64,000 nucleotides of DNA from Bacilli bacterium (lineage in GTDB: Bacteria; Bacillota_I; Bacilli_A; RFN20; DUOF01), in contig JAFWYE010000010.1 of assembly GCA_017517765.1 (NCBI GenBank), positions 94,872 through 158,871 on the forward strand, read 5' to 3'. The notes under the pieces were generated by a model. That model had not been told where the DNA came from. It was given only the letters and a program-made list of their open reading frames with translations, and searched no databases. A program made the position numbers and the translations under genes. This document shows, piece after piece, positions 16,911 to 26,982 of this stretch (the first letter of the stretch is position 1; each line of letters begins with the position of its first letter).

Positions 16911-17816
16911 TTAACAATTTTGATTTTTATAACATACATGGCAATTAGAATCATTTAAACATTTTTCCCATTTTCCAGGTTGCCATACCCCATTAGAATC
17001 TAATTTTGGAGTGATTGTCATAATTGAAGTGATATTACCCCAGGTGTTTATTCCCCATACTTTTGAAATATCATTAATTTTTGCTCCACTTGATCTTGCA
17101 GTAAATGCTGGATCATCAAATACTAAGTTACCATTTTTATCTAATCTAGCTACTATATAGTGTGTACTAGTACCTCCACCACTTTTAGTATAGCTTCCTC
17201 CAATTACAACACCCCAAGGATTATCTTTAAGCAAATCTTTTAATTTATTTACTTTAGCAGAATCAGTATATCCTTTTATTGAATAACTTTGCCAAGAATA
17301 ATTAAATGCCCCAGCAATAACATAGTGATATGCAGAAATTCTTCTTTTCGATGGTGTAGTTGTATATTCATAATTATTACCTAAATATACATCTACTGGA
17401 TCATAATTCTTTTCTGTTCCTACATGTCTACCAGCATTAATAATAAGCATTGAATAAGAAGTTAATAGACATCCACTATGGAAACCTAATAAACTTGTTT
17501 TTTGTGTACACCAAACATATCCATCTTCATCAAAGCTACATATTTTTTGAAATCTTGTAGTGTTTCCTGAACTACTATTATTAGTGAATTTTTCTACATC
17601 TTCGATAACTGCTTCACCATTTTCGCCTTTACCCAAATTTATAATACCGCTAAAATCTAATTTTCCCTCTTCAGTAATTTCAATACCTGCATTATTTAAA
17701 ATACCAACAAAAATATTTTCGCCCTTCATGTATGCAATAACTGCAGGACTGATGATAGAAAAATATATAACGGTAACTAACAATACTGAAACAACAATCT
17801 TTAAAAATCTCTTCAT
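16911..17816 (-). CDS. Secreted papain-fold (peptidase C39-like) protein
   Basis: A 301-residue exported protein: an N-terminal signal or anchor helix (IVVSVLLVTVIYFSIISPAVI), a linker, and from about residue 90 a domain that reads like Peptidase_C39_2: a Cys in HSGCLLTSYSMLIINAG, a His in STHYIVARLDKNGNLVF and an Asp in FDDPA, in the usual order Cys-His-Asp. The C-terminal tail is Cys-rich (CLNDSNCHVCYKNQNC). It could cleave extracellular peptides or wall-bridging peptides. It sits behind the ABC transporter operon but is separated by a gap, so a functional link is only possible. ATG at 17816 follows GGGGTGAG. Confidence 0.72.
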   Translation of the reverse strand: MKRFLKIVVSVLLVTVIYFSIISPAVIAYMKGENIFVGILNNAGIEITEEGKLDFSGIINLGKGENGEAVIEDVEKFTNNSSSGNTTRFQKICSFDEDGYVWCTQKTSLLGFHSGCLLTSYSMLIINAGRHVGTEKNYDPVDVYLGNNYEYTTTPSKRRISAYHYVIAGAFNYSWQSYSIKGYTDSAKVNKLKDLLKDNPWGVVIGGSYTKSGGGTSTHYIVARLDKNGNLVFDDPAFTARSSGAKINDISKVWGINTWGNITSIMTITPKLDSNGVWQPGKWEKCLNDSNCHVCYKNQNC

Positions 17817-17899
17817 AAACTCACCCCACTACCTAAATTTTACTATACACCTTATGATATAGGCAATTTTTATCTATTTAACTCTTTAAAACTTGTTGA

Positions 17900-18628
17900 T
17901 TAAATTTTTGTTTTTTCACATTCATTTATGAATTCTTTAAATATTCTAGATATTTTAATGTCATTTTTTAATAATTCAGGATGAAACTTTACTCCTAAAT
18001 AAAACCTTTTATTCTTTGCTTCAATTACTTCAGGATTATTATCCATATCTAAAGCAGATATTTCAAAGCAATCAGGAATAATGTCAGCAACATATGTATG
18101 AATGCTATTAACATTAAACGTCTCATCGCCTATACATTTAAAAATGATTGAATTTTTATTAATAATTTTACATTCATGAGCATATTTCAAATCCGGCCTA
18201 TCATGAACATTTAAATTTGTTATTTTTTTAGTAGATCCCCCAAGAGCTCTAACCATATTATTTAATCCAGCGCATATTCCTAAAGTTGGTATATTTTTAT
18301 CATAACAGTGTTTTGCAATATACTCTTCATATGGATTACTTGCAACATCACCTGGAAGTACAATGCCATCACAAATATTTATAATTTTATTTATTGCCTC
18401 TTTATTCTTATCAGTAAATAAATATTCTTTCTGTTCATCTTCATTATCAAAATTTTGATATGTCTCATTTGGTAATATTGCTAAAGTAATTACCCCTTCC
18501 TTAATTAAAGCATCATTAACCTCAGACATTATTCTATAAAAATTAAATATACAAGGATTTTCATCCCCATCTTGAGTCATATCTACTTGATAATATTTAC
18601 TTACTATACCAATAATAACATCTTTCAT
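17900..18628 (-). CDS. Class I glutamine amidotransferase-like (peptidase C26, gamma-glutamyl hydrolase type)
   Basis: A 242-residue cytosolic protein with the nucleophile elbow LGICAGLNNM (Cys) and the His-Glu pair in GVKFHPELL, matching the C26 family that includes PuuD, which hydrolyses gamma-glutamyl-GABA. The segment IVLPGDVASNPYEEY corresponds to the GG(x)D/SNPxxY block of that family. Ten bases upstream ends the TIM-barrel gene, and AAAGGAG precedes the ATG, so both are probably co-transcribed. The true gamma-glutamyl substrate is not evident. Confidence 0.8.
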   Translation of the reverse strand: MKDVIIGIVSKYYQVDMTQDGDENPCIFNFYRIMSEVNDALIKEGVITLAILPNETYQNFDNEDEQKEYLFTDKNKEAINKIINICDGIVLPGDVASNPYEEYIAKHCYDKNIPTLGICAGLNNMVRALGGSTKKITNLNVHDRPDLKYAHECKIINKNSIIFKCIGDETFNVNSIHTYVADIIPDCFEISALDMDNNPEVIEAKNKRFYLGVKFHPELLKNDIKISRIFKEFINECEKTKI

Positions 18629-18638
18629 ATTAACTCCT

Positions 18639-19415
18639 TTATTTGATTAAATTTGAAATATCATTTTCTAAATTAGTAAGAGCAATATAATTCTCTTTTA
18701 AATATTCAATATAATCATTATCATCTTTTTGTTTTATTTCGGCTGATAATACTAAATTAGTATACATAGATAAATCTTTTGCTAATTCCTTTAGATTTAT
18801 GGTGCCAGTACCTAAAATTTTATGTTCATCATTTTTAGAATTGTTATCATGAATATGCAACACACTAATATACTTTCCATAATCTTTTATTACATCAAAA
18901 TTAGGTGTTAAACAGTTTTTATGACCAACATCAAAACAAATCTTTAAATGCTCATCATTTATATGATCAAATATATAAGGTATTTCAAAAGAAGAAAATA
19001 AGTTTTCTATACAAAGATTCAAATCACATTTTTTAGCTACTTCTAATAGTTTTTTAATTCTTTCTAGCCCTATTTCACTTGTAGTACTATTTCTGCTTCC
19101 ATTTAAATGAATAACAAAGTTTTTAGTAAAACCCTTTATCTTTTTCATTTGCTTACTATAATCTTTTACAATATAATCTCCAATTTTATTGTCTAACCAA
19201 AAATTATCTAGTATTTTGCCATCATATTTGCAATGAATCATTGTAATATTAAAACCTAATTTCTTTATATACTTTATCTCTTTTTTTAATGACATATTTT
19301 CAGCATATCTATCTAAACCAGTAAAACACTCATTATAGCCTAATTCTTTTATTTTATTTAATTTATCTTTTGTATCTATTTTGGGATTAAAATAAACATT
19401 AACAGACTTTAGCAT
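18639..19415 (-). CDS. Xylose isomerase-like TIM-barrel protein
   Basis: A 258-residue protein of the AP-endonuclease-2/sugar-phosphate isomerase-epimerase fold. Visible metal-ligand positions are Glu in LCIENLFSS, Asp-His in CFDVGHKN, His-His-type VLHIHDNNSKNDEH and Glu in LSAEIKQ, in the order normal for the family. It also has the TMIHCKYD strand. The substrate (sugar, inosose or DNA) cannot be told apart from sequence. ATG at 19415 is preceded by a modest GGTGAT; the frame extends 11 codons further up without a ribosome site. Co-transcribed with the C26 protein. Confidence 0.8.
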   Translation of the reverse strand: MLKSVNVYFNPKIDTKDKLNKIKELGYNECFTGLDRYAENMSLKKEIKYIKKLGFNITMIHCKYDGKILDNFWLDNKIGDYIVKDYSKQMKKIKGFTKNFVIHLNGSRNSTTSEIGLERIKKLLEVAKKCDLNLCIENLFSSFEIPYIFDHINDEHLKICFDVGHKNCLTPNFDVIKDYGKYISVLHIHDNNSKNDEHKILGTGTINLKELAKDLSMYTNLVLSAEIKQKDDNDYIEYLKENYIALTNLENDISNLIK

Positions 19416-19459
19416 ATTATCACCAACCACTTCTAATATCATAAACATTTTAAATATAA

Positions 19460-19485
19460 ATAAAAAGATTTAGTAAACTAAATCT
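19460..19485 (-). terminator. Terminator after the RyR-domain gene
   Basis: AGATTTAG / CTAAATCT with a 4-nt loop (19466-19485), followed on the minus strand by TTTTTATTTA. Confidence 0.75.
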
Positions 19486-19487
19486 CT

Positions 19488-21596
19488 TTATCTTTTAATT
19501 ATTACATACCCTAATACATCTAAAATATCATAAATTTCACTTACTACCATAAAATCATAATAGTAAGTTTTAGCACATTCTTTAAATGCCTTAGAATTAT
19601 AAGATTTCGCCGCTATCTTATCAATATCACATTCAATATATCTCTCTTTGTATTCATCCATTAAATATTGAGTTTTAATTAACTTGTCTAATCCTTTATA
19701 ATTAGAAGTTAAACATGCATGCTTTTTAATCATTCCATGTTTTTGATGACTAGATCTACCTTCCCCATTAATTGGAGCAAATTCGCTAAAATTCATAGGT
19801 TTATATCCGGATAATAAGAAATGTGCATTCCAACGAGAATGTTCAATAAATCCAATTAAGTTATATAAATTATCTTTAAAGTAATCTTCGTATTTTAATG
19901 AGTTATAATCCACTTTTGGACATGCCTTTTCAAATTCTTCTTTACTAATTATTTTAAAGCCATCTAAATCTTCTTTTTTTACAATATCAAATCCCATTAA
20001 GTTAAGTTTGAAAAACATGCTTATAGATTGATAAATATTAGCATATTGTTTAACTAATATAATTTTTTGCCATGCCAATATTTCTTTTTTGGTAATTGGT
20101 GAATTTTTACTATAAATCATATTAGTTCTTTGAGCAAATTCAATTAGCTTCTCATTAACTATATTATCATGATTTAAAATATCTTCTTTACCAAAATAAG
20201 TAATTAAATTATCTTGCTTTATTTTATTCTTTTCATTATATAAGGCATCTTCTTTTACTCTTGCAAATACTTTATAATTTCCTTCTTCTAAAAAGCCTAC
20301 TAAATTTTGAGCATACGCAACATTTTCTAAATCAGATTCTAATGATACTACAATGTAAGTATAAGAATCATTATTTATAAGATTACTTATTTCTTCTTTT
20401 GTCTCATAAGAATATACATTATCTGCTTTTTTGTAAATATTACATACTTTTTCCATTTTTTCTAAGTCAGCATTTTTATACATTTTATCTAAATCACTCT
20501 CTAAAATTGCTATTGCATTCTCATTTAGATTATTTTTGTTATTATCATATAAATAATAATTAACTTGATTTACATAAAATTGTTCTTTCTTTTTATTATA
20601 TGAAGCAAATTGGAACTCCATAGCCATCATTTTAAATAATTCTAAATTCACTTTGCCAAAACCTAAAAATACAACATTTATTTTTTTGTCTTCTTTTAAA
20701 GCACAATTCTTATCTTCAAAAAAGTTTCTAGGTATATATTTTGTGATTGGGTAATCCATTAAAAACTTTCTTGCAAACAACTCATATTTATTAAAGCAGG
20801 TAACATAAGAATTTCCACCTTCACTAACATTAGCAATAAATTGTTCATTAATTGTAGGTTGTTCTTCAACATTTGCCTCAATATGTAAAAATAAAGCATT
20901 GTTTTCATCTAAACTATACCCTTTAGCTTTTCTTATACTAATTGCTTCCTCATATAATTCTAAAACATCAGAATATGAATATGATGAATCTTTAAATAAT
21001 ATAATATGATGTTCACTATCTTTTATTTTTCTAGCCAAATTTTTAGCATTTAATTTAAGATTACATATTCCAATATTTTCTTTTGTTAACTCTTTATAAT
21101 CAGCTTTATCATCCCAAATAATAGAATTTTTATTTGATTTTAAATATTCTCTAGCAGTTGTGCTATCTCCTAAAATAATATCTCCTTTATTATTAAATAC
21201 TCTTTTTAGTCTAATTGAATTAAATATTCTGTGCTTAAACAGAGTAATTACAGTTAATACAGTAGATAAAGAAGTTAATAAAACTGTATAGATAAATGCT
21301 ATTAAAAATAATACATGTTTACTAGTTAAACTTCTTATCAAATCTAATTCAAATTTAAATGCAAAAGCATCTAAAGCATTATTAATAGTTGCAAAAAAAT
21401 CAAAGAAATCTACCCCTGTAGAGTCAAGTAAAGCAATTAAATATAATACATACAATAATCCTGCACTTACTCCCAAGTAAATAACATTATCATTACTAAT
21501 AATAGATTTTTTCTTAATCATCGTAGTAGTAACATAAGCCGTCAAAAGTACTTCTAAAAGTAAAATTATAGATACCATAACTAAATATACAATCAT
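19488..21596 (-). CDS. Membrane protein with RCK-like Rossmann domains and a C-terminal RyR domain
   Basis: A 702-residue protein. Residues 1-125 hold about three or four membrane helices. Residues 137-215 look like a first Rossmann-type (TrkA-N/RCK-like) region; a second starts near residue 318 (INVVFLGFGKVNLELFKMMA, a glycine-rich dinucleotide loop). The C-terminal part contains FIEHSRWNAHFLLSGYKP followed by KKHACLTSNYKGLD, which is the bacterial RyR domain signature (EHxRW...GY..., then K-H-x-C-L). The overall plan resembles a ligand-gated channel regulator: membrane segment, nucleotide-sensing domains, and RyR domain. No selectivity-filter motif (TxGYG) is seen in the membrane part. Start ATG at 21596 follows GGAGGAG. 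It is a single-gene unit. Confidence 0.78.
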   Translation of the reverse strand: MIVYLVMVSIILLLEVLLTAYVTTTMIKKKSIISNDNVIYLGVSAGLLYVLYLIALLDSTGVDFFDFFATINNALDAFAFKFELDLIRSLTSKHVLFLIAFIYTVLLTSLSTVLTVITLFKHRIFNSIRLKRVFNNKGDIILGDSTTAREYLKSNKNSIIWDDKADYKELTKENIGICNLKLNAKNLARKIKDSEHHIILFKDSSYSYSDVLELYEEAISIRKAKGYSLDENNALFLHIEANVEEQPTINEQFIANVSEGGNSYVTCFNKYELFARKFLMDYPITKYIPRNFFEDKNCALKEDKKINVVFLGFGKVNLELFKMMAMEFQFASYNKKKEQFYVNQVNYYLYDNNKNNLNENAIAILESDLDKMYKNADLEKMEKVCNIYKKADNVYSYETKEEISNLINNDSYTYIVVSLESDLENVAYAQNLVGFLEEGNYKVFARVKEDALYNEKNKIKQDNLITYFGKEDILNHDNIVNEKLIEFAQRTNMIYSKNSPITKKEILAWQKIILVKQYANIYQSISMFFKLNLMGFDIVKKEDLDGFKIISKEEFEKACPKVDYNSLKYEDYFKDNLYNLIGFIEHSRWNAHFLLSGYKPMNFSEFAPINGEGRSSHQKHGMIKKHACLTSNYKGLDKLIKTQYLMDEYKERYIECDIDKIAAKSYNSKAFKECAKTYYYDFMVVSEIYDILDVLGYVIIKR

Positions 21597-21748
21597 TATA
21601 ACTCCTCCAACACACATCTATAACATATCATAATTATTACAAATAATTAATACTTTGATATTAATATTCATTTAGTTACAAATGTTTATTTTGAGTTTAA
21701 TTGAAGTAACTTTCAATTTGTGATTAAATGATTATTGGAAGTGATTAG

Positions 21749-22402
21749 ATGGCTTATAATAGTTTTAAGTGTCCAAATTGTGGCTCTAATTTAATTATAA
21801 ATAAAATTAATAAAACTGGGAAATGCGAATACTGTGGGCATGAGGTAATTTATGATCTTGCAGATGATGAACTTTCTAGATTAGTAGAAAGTGCCAATGC
21901 TCATATTAGATTAAATGATCAAAGAGTATTAAGAAAAGACTGTAATTTACTTTATGAAAGATACCCTGGTAATCCAATTACATATTATTACTTGGCTAAG
22001 GCAGATCTTTTAGAGGTTTCTCATCTAATAGAAGATACTACATATGTTGGTAGATGCAATCATTTATTATCCTCTGCATATGTTAACTTAATTAGGCTAA
22101 GAGAGTTTAATAAAGAAAATGATGTAGATCCTCAAGAAATAATAGATGAATACAATTATTACGTGAATATAAATAATAAGAACTTAAAAGATCTTATTAG
22201 TAAAATAAAAAGAAGTAATGTTTGGAATGCAATATGGATTTCTGCGCTTGTCGTTATAACTTTAGCTTTAATATTTTCTTCATTACTTTTTCTAGGAATT
22301 CTACTTATAGTTATTGGGTTAGTAGATAAATGGCCTCAAAAACTAAAAAGAAAATTTAAAAAAGTACCACAACTTTCTATGAATAAAATTTTTAAATATT
22401 AA
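21749..22402 (+). CDS. Zinc-ribbon protein with C-terminal membrane hairpin
   Basis: A 217-residue protein. A zinc ribbon opens the protein (CPNCGSN, then CEYCGHE), followed by a helical middle of about 110 residues that includes PITYYYLAKADL, possibly TPR-like, and two adjacent hydrophobic helices near residues 163-192 (ISALVVITLALIFSSLLFLGILLIVIGL). It is thus membrane-anchored near its C-terminus with the ribbon in the cytosol. Ribosome site GGAAGTGA. It faces another zinc-ribbon membrane protein and shares a terminator with it. Function unknown. Confidence 0.72.
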   Translation: MAYNSFKCPNCGSNLIINKINKTGKCEYCGHEVIYDLADDELSRLVESANAHIRLNDQRVLRKDCNLLYERYPGNPITYYYLAKADLLEVSHLIEDTTYVGRCNHLLSSAYVNLIRLREFNKENDVDPQEIIDEYNYYVNINNKNLKDLISKIKRSNVWNAIWISALVVITLALIFSSLLFLGILLIVIGLVDKWPQKLKRKFKKVPQLSMNKIFKY

Positions 22403-22428
22403 AAGATTGCATTTCGCAATCTTTTTTC
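22401..22428. terminator. Bidirectional terminator between two zinc-ribbon membrane protein genes
   Basis: AAAAGATTGC / GCAATCTTTT with loop ATTTC, T run on the plus side and A run on the other. Confidence 0.85.
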
Positions 22429-22434
22429 GTTTAT

Positions 22435-23091
22435 TTATTTTTTGTTATGATTATCTGCTTCTCTAGCAAACATACTTATTCCAAATGAAGCTACTCCCAT
22501 AATTAATAATCCTATAGAAACAAATATTAATATAGGATTATTATGACCCATTTCTACAAGTAATAATATAAATGCGCCTAATGAAACTAGTAAGCCTAAT
22601 ATAGCGGTTGTTATACTATTCTTTTTTATAAATTCAGCATTAACTCCAGCAGATTTAATAATATTGGCTCCTAGTACTACAAATGCTACACTTACCAAAA
22701 CAAATGCAACTCCCATGATTAATTCAATATTATTCTCCATATACCATAAATACCAAGCTCCAAGTACAAATGAGACGTCTGATAATAATAATAAAATATA
22801 ACCTATAAATCTAGAACCCGATACTTGACCAGTATTAGTTACAGTAACAGACTTATCATTTATAATTGTTATTTCACTTGCATTCTCAGGTGTAACCTTA
22901 CCCCTATTAACTATTTGTGGGCGAATAGGTTTTTCTTTCTTTTCTTTTATTGGTTTTTTATGTTTTTGTGCTCTTGCTTTATTTTCTTCTTCTATACCTT
23001 CTTTATATTCATCTTCAGTAAGTGTATAGTGACATACAGGACAAACATTTGTATGAGAAGACATCGGATTACCACATCTAGTACAGTGCAT
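22435..23091 (-). CDS. Zinc-ribbon membrane protein
   Basis: A 218-residue protein starting with a zinc ribbon (CTRCGNP, CPVCHYT), a basic linker (KAQKHKKPIKEKKEKPIRPQ), and four hydrophobic helices from about residue 95 (FIGYILLLLSDVSFVLGAWYLWYM; LIMGVAFVLVSVAFVVLGANII; ITTAILGLLVSLGAFILLLV; ILIFVSIGLLIMGVASFGISMF). ATG at 23091 follows AGGTGG; the four upstream in-frame codons include GTG starts but overlap that site. Function is unknown; the layout is that of zinc-ribbon 'hypothetical membrane' proteins common in Firmicutes. Confidence 0.72.
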   Translation of the reverse strand: MHCTRCGNPMSSHTNVCPVCHYTLTEDEYKEGIEEENKARAQKHKKPIKEKKEKPIRPQIVNRGKVTPENASEITIINDKSVTVTNTGQVSGSRFIGYILLLLSDVSFVLGAWYLWYMENNIELIMGVAFVLVSVAFVVLGANIIKSAGVNAEFIKKNSITTAILGLLVSLGAFILLLVEMGHNNPILIFVSIGLLIMGVASFGISMFAREADNHNKK

Positions 23092-23192
23092 AACATTCAC
23101 CACCTATTAATTATATCTAATTAAATTATACATAAATTCAATTAAAACAAGCAAAAAAAGCCAATAATATTAACTATTTTGGGTAAAAACAA

Positions 23193-23220
23193 TAAAAAAA
23201 GATCCACAAATGTGAATCTT
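23193..23220 (-). terminator. Terminator after the 23219-24310 gene
   Basis: Minus strand AAGATTCACA / TGTGGATCTT (one mismatch), then TTTTTTATT. Confidence 0.65.
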
Positions 23221-24310
23221 ATTTTGTCTTTGCTTTACTTTGTGCTTTGTAATAACCGCCTACTACTAAAGAAACATTGTGCCAGTTAGTAGGTATGCAA
23301 TTATCTTTTAAGTAAGCAAATATTTGTTCTTTTTCTTCATCACTAAACTCATGATCATAAGCTTTATAATATTGATTGATAAATGCATCATGATTAAGAC
23401 TACTTCTAACATCTGCCTTTGATAAGAAAGATTTAAGAGCTCTTATATCAAGATGATACTTATTACATGATTGACATAAATCTTCAAACTTATATTCATC
23501 TTTATATTTTAAATAATAATCAATAATAGAGTAATCTTCATCAGTAGCAATACTAGTTAAAATATCTTCTACTACAGGTTTTAATTTTTCATAATATGCT
23601 TGTTTCTTTTCTTCTAATTTTGCTAAGTAGAAAGTATAGAAGTCATCATCATATTCTTTAACATTGCTAAGTCTTTTATCAAAAACATTAATAGATAAAC
23701 CTGTATCTTTACAATAATCTTGCTTAGTTATGTGCTCACTATCAAGAAAATCTTGCAATGTTAGTTTAGAAAGTAGTTTGTTTTCTTCTAGAGTTAATCT
23801 AGATTTTTCTCTATTGTTTTTCTCTTTCTTTTCGTATTTATATTTACCATAAGCAAGTAATTTTTCTTTAACTGAAGAATATAATCCATTTTTATCTCCT
23901 AGTGCTCTAGTTCTATCTTGAATAGCCAAATTTAAAGAGTGAATAGGAATTTCCTTGCCGCTAGGATTATTTCCTTTTATATATCTATCAAGTTCATCCA
24001 TATCTTCAATTTTGCTTATATCTTCAATATATCCTTGGTATTTTGTATTTTCTTTATAATAAATACCATTACTCTTAGTTAAATTTTCATATTCATTCTT
24101 TTCTTTTATATATTCTAGTTTTTCTGATGCACTAGCAAAATTATCTACATAATATTTAGCTTTATCAAGAATGAATTGAGGCGAAGCAAAATTATATTTA
24201 TCTTTGATGACACTACCTCTGAATTTGCACTCCAAAGTAGCAAGATAACATTTTTTAGATATGATCCTTCTTTTAGCTTCATCTAATTCGGAAAATTGTG
24301 CTCTTGCCAT
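23219..24310 (-). CDS. Hypothetical cytosolic protein, Lys/Tyr-rich
   Basis: A 363-residue soluble, highly charged helical protein with no signal peptide or membrane segment. A run near residues 195-235 (LTLQDFLDSEHITKQDYCKDTGLSINVFDKRL in part) reads like a helix-turn-helix, so nucleic-acid binding is conceivable, but no assigned family is recognised. The last third (YLKYKDEYKFEDLCQSCNKYHLDIRALKSFL in part) repeats a similar helix pattern. ATG at 24310 has AAAGGA 8 nt upstream and is preferred over the ATG nine bases earlier. Monocistronic, just downstream of clpB. Confidence 0.65.
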   Translation of the reverse strand: MARAQFSELDEAKRRIISKKCYLATLECKFRGSVIKDKYNFASPQFILDKAKYYVDNFASASEKLEYIKEKNEYENLTKSNGIYYKENTKYQGYIEDISKIEDMDELDRYIKGNNPSGKEIPIHSLNLAIQDRTRALGDKNGLYSSVKEKLLAYGKYKYEKKEKNNREKSRLTLEENKLLSKLTLQDFLDSEHITKQDYCKDTGLSINVFDKRLSNVKEYDDDFYTFYLAKLEEKKQAYYEKLKPVVEDILTSIATDEDYSIIDYYLKYKDEYKFEDLCQSCNKYHLDIRALKSFLSKADVRSSLNHDAFINQYYKAYDHEFSDEEKEQIFAYLKDNCIPTNWHNVSLVVGGYYKAQSKAKTK

Positions 24311-24375
24311 ATATATCATCCTTTCCTAAGATAATTATATAAAAGTTACTGTTTTGTTTCAAGTCTTTTTTGGCA

Positions 24376-26913
24376 TTATAAAACAATAAATTTGTCATTT
24401 ATATAGTCAATTTCAATCACATTTTTACTAGAATCACTAAGTAATGTTACCGCTACTATATTTTCTATGTTTTTTTCTATGTATCTTTTTAATGGTCTTG
24501 CCCCATAAATTGGATTATACCCTTCTTTTATTATAGCATCTTTAGCTTTATTTGTTATTTTTAATTCTTTATTCAAATTCTTTAGTCTATCTTTTAACTC
24601 ATTAATGAATTTTTCATATATTTTATTAATACTATTTATATCTAATTTATTGAAATAAATTATTTCATCAACTCTATTTAAAAATTCAGGCTTAAATTTT
24701 TGTTTTAATAAAATATCTACATTTTTATAATCATCCTTATTATCGCTTAGTAAATATTCACTCCCTAAATTACTAGTCATGATAATTATAGTATTTTTAA
24801 AGTCTACTGTTACACCCTTTGAATCAGTTAGTCTTCCCTCATCTAATACTTGAAGTAAAATATTGAATACATCTGGATGTGCTTTCTCTATTTCATCTAA
24901 TAATACTATTGAATAAGGTTTTCTTCTTACTGCCTCTGTTAACTGTCCTCCCTCATCATAACCAACATATCCTGGCGGTGCTCCTACAAGTCTAGAAACA
25001 CTAAATTTTTCCATATATTCTGACATATCAATTCTTACTATTTGATTTTCATTATCAAATAAGAATTCTGCTAAAGCTTTACTTATTTCAGTTTTACCAA
25101 CACCAGTAGGGCCTAAAAACATAAATGATCCAATTGGTTTTTTACTATCACTTATTAGTGCTTTACTTCTTAAAATTGTATCTCCAATAGATTCAATTGC
25201 CATATCTTGTCCTACCACTCTTTTTCTTAATTCTTCTTTTAATGACAATAATTTTTCTATTTGGGATTGCTTTAATTTATCAAGTGGAATACCAGTCCAT
25301 TTAGATATAACTTTACTTATAGATTCATCATCTACAACTTCATTTAGCATACTATTACTCTTCTCTATAGACTCTAATTCTTTAATCTCTTTTTCAATAT
25401 TAGGTATAGTATCATATTTTAACTTTGCTGCTTTTTCATATTCTCCATTTTGACTAGCATTCATTAATTCATTATTTTTGATATCTAAGTCTTCTTTTAG
25501 ACGTTTTAACTTATCTAAATCTTCCTTTTCTTTTTTCCAATTTGTTGTTAAGGCATTTCTAGTCTCATCTAAATTAGCTCTTTCCTTTTCTATATTTTCT
25601 TTCCTTTTTAAAGAGGAAGCATCCTTTTCGTTTCTTAAAGACTCTAGTTCAATATCTAATTGCATAATTTTTCTATTTACTTCATCTAATTCTGTAGGAA
25701 GAGAATCAATTTGCATTCTTACAGAAGCACATGCTTCATCTATTAAGTCGATTGCTTTATCAGGAAGAAATCTATCACTTATATATCTATTAGAAAGTAG
25801 TGCACTGCTAACAATTGCACTATCATTTATTTTAACTCCATGATGGATTTCAAATCTTTGCTTTAATCCTCTTAAAATAGATATTGTATCTTCTACAGTA
25901 GGTTCACTTACTAAAACTTTTTGCATTCTTCTCTCTAATGCTGGATCACTTTCTATATATTTTCTGTATTCATCTAAAGTAGTAGCTCCTACACAATGTA
26001 GTTCACCTCTAGCTAATAATGGTTTTAAAATATTAGCGGCATCCATTGCTCCATCGCTTCTACCAGCACCAACTAAAAGATGAATTTCATCAATAAACAT
26101 AATTATTTTACCATTGCTTTTCACTACTTCATTTACAACAGCTTTAAGTCTTTCCTCAAATTCTCCTTTATATTTAGCTCCAGCTAGTAATGAAGCAATA
26201 TCTAATTCATATATAGTACAATCTTTTAAATTTAAAGGTACATCTTTTTTAAATATTCTCCATGCTAACCCTTCAACAATGGCTGTCTTACCAACTCCTG
26301 GCTCACCAATTAATGTAGGATTATTTTTAGTCTTTCTACATAAGATTTCCATTATTCTTCTTATTTCTTCATCTCTACCAATAACTGGATCAATCTTGCC
26401 TTCTCCAACCAATTTAACTAAATCCCTACCATATTTTTCTAACACTTCATAAGTATCATCTTTATTTTTACTATCAACCATACTATCACCTCTTATATTA
26501 TTAATAATTTCTTCTATTTTATTTTTACTAACTCCCATTAAGAAAGTTATTTTCTTTGCTAATGTATTAGGGTTATCATATAAAGATAAAATCAAATGTT
26601 CACTTGAAACATACGCATCTCCCATTTTATTTTTATAATTATTTGCATCATTCAAAAGTTTATTCATATCCATACTAAAATTAGTTTGCTCATTATTTTT
26701 ATTGATTGATATAAAATAGTTATCAATTTCTTTCTTTAAAGAATTTATGCTAATATTTAGCTTGTTGAGAATAGATACAAATAAAGAACTACTATCATCG
26801 ATTGAAATTTTCAAATAATGGACAATATCAACATATCTATGTTCACTATTTTTTGCTAACTCTATTGATTTAGCTAAAGTTTGCTCAACTTTATTAGTAA
26901 ATTTTTCTTCCAT
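24376..26913 (-). CDS. clpB: ATP-dependent disaggregase ClpB
   Basis: An 845-residue Hsp100 chaperone that, with DnaK, pulls proteins out of aggregates. The N-domain covers residues 1-140; NBD1 has Walker A GEPGVGKT (about 203-210), Walker [10 protein letters not shown] and the [11 protein letters not shown] sensor region. A long coiled-coil middle domain (about 395-520, [12 protein letters not shown] to NIEKEIKEL) identifies ClpB instead of ClpC. NBD2 has [21 protein letters not shown] and the C-terminal [16 protein letters not shown] sensor-2 block. Length is close to the usual 855-865. Its promoter carries two CIRCE boxes, so it is repressed by HrcA and induced by heat. Ribosome site GGAGGAA before ATG at 26913. 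Confidence 0.96.
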   Translation of the reverse strand: MEEKFTNKVEQTLAKSIELAKNSEHRYVDIVHYLKISIDDSSSLFVSILNKLNISINSLKKEIDNYFISINKNNEQTNFSMDMNKLLNDANNYKNKMGDAYVSSEHLILSLYDNPNTLAKKITFLMGVSKNKIEEIINNIRGDSMVDSKNKDDTYEVLEKYGRDLVKLVGEGKIDPVIGRDEEIRRIMEILCRKTKNNPTLIGEPGVGKTAIVEGLAWRIFKKDVPLNLKDCTIYELDIASLLAGAKYKGEFEERLKAVVNEVVKSNGKIIMFIDEIHLLVGAGRSDGAMDAANILKPLLARGELHCVGATTLDEYRKYIESDPALERRMQKVLVSEPTVEDTISILRGLKQRFEIHHGVKINDSAIVSSALLSNRYISDRFLPDKAIDLIDEACASVRMQIDSLPTELDEVNRKIMQLDIELESLRNEKDASSLKRKENIEKERANLDETRNALTTNWKKEKEDLDKLKRLKEDLDIKNNELMNASQNGEYEKAAKLKYDTIPNIEKEIKELESIEKSNSMLNEVVDDESISKVISKWTGIPLDKLKQSQIEKLLSLKEELRKRVVGQDMAIESIGDTILRSKALISDSKKPIGSFMFLGPTGVGKTEISKALAEFLFDNENQIVRIDMSEYMEKFSVSRLVGAPPGYVGYDEGGQLTEAVRRKPYSIVLLDEIEKAHPDVFNILLQVLDEGRLTDSKGVTVDFKNTIIIMTSNLGSEYLLSDNKDDYKNVDILLKQKFKPEFLNRVDEIIYFNKLDINSINKIYEKFINELKDRLKNLNKELKITNKAKDAIIKEGYNPIYGARPLKRYIEKNIENIVAVTLLSDSSKNVIEIDYINDKFIVL

Positions 26914-26923
26914 AGTTCCTCCT

Positions 26924-26950
26924 TTAGCACTCTTATTGTTTAAGTGCTAA
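26924..26950 (-). promoter_or_regulatory. CIRCE operator (HrcA site), proximal copy
   Basis: TTAGCACTC, 9-nt spacer, AAGTGCTAA (26924-26932 and 26942-26950): the left arm is the exact CIRCE consensus, the right has one mismatch. It lies between the -10 and the clpB start, in the 5' leader. Confidence 0.88.
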
Positions 26951-26954
26951 TTTT

Positions 26955-26982
26955 ATTATATTCTTATTTTTAGCAAAGTCAA
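26955..26982 (-). promoter_or_regulatory. Sigma-A promoter of clpB
   Basis: On the minus strand, -35 TTGACT (26977-26982), 16-nt spacer, -10 TATAAT (26955-26960). It is sandwiched between and partly covered by two CIRCE copies. Confidence 0.85.
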
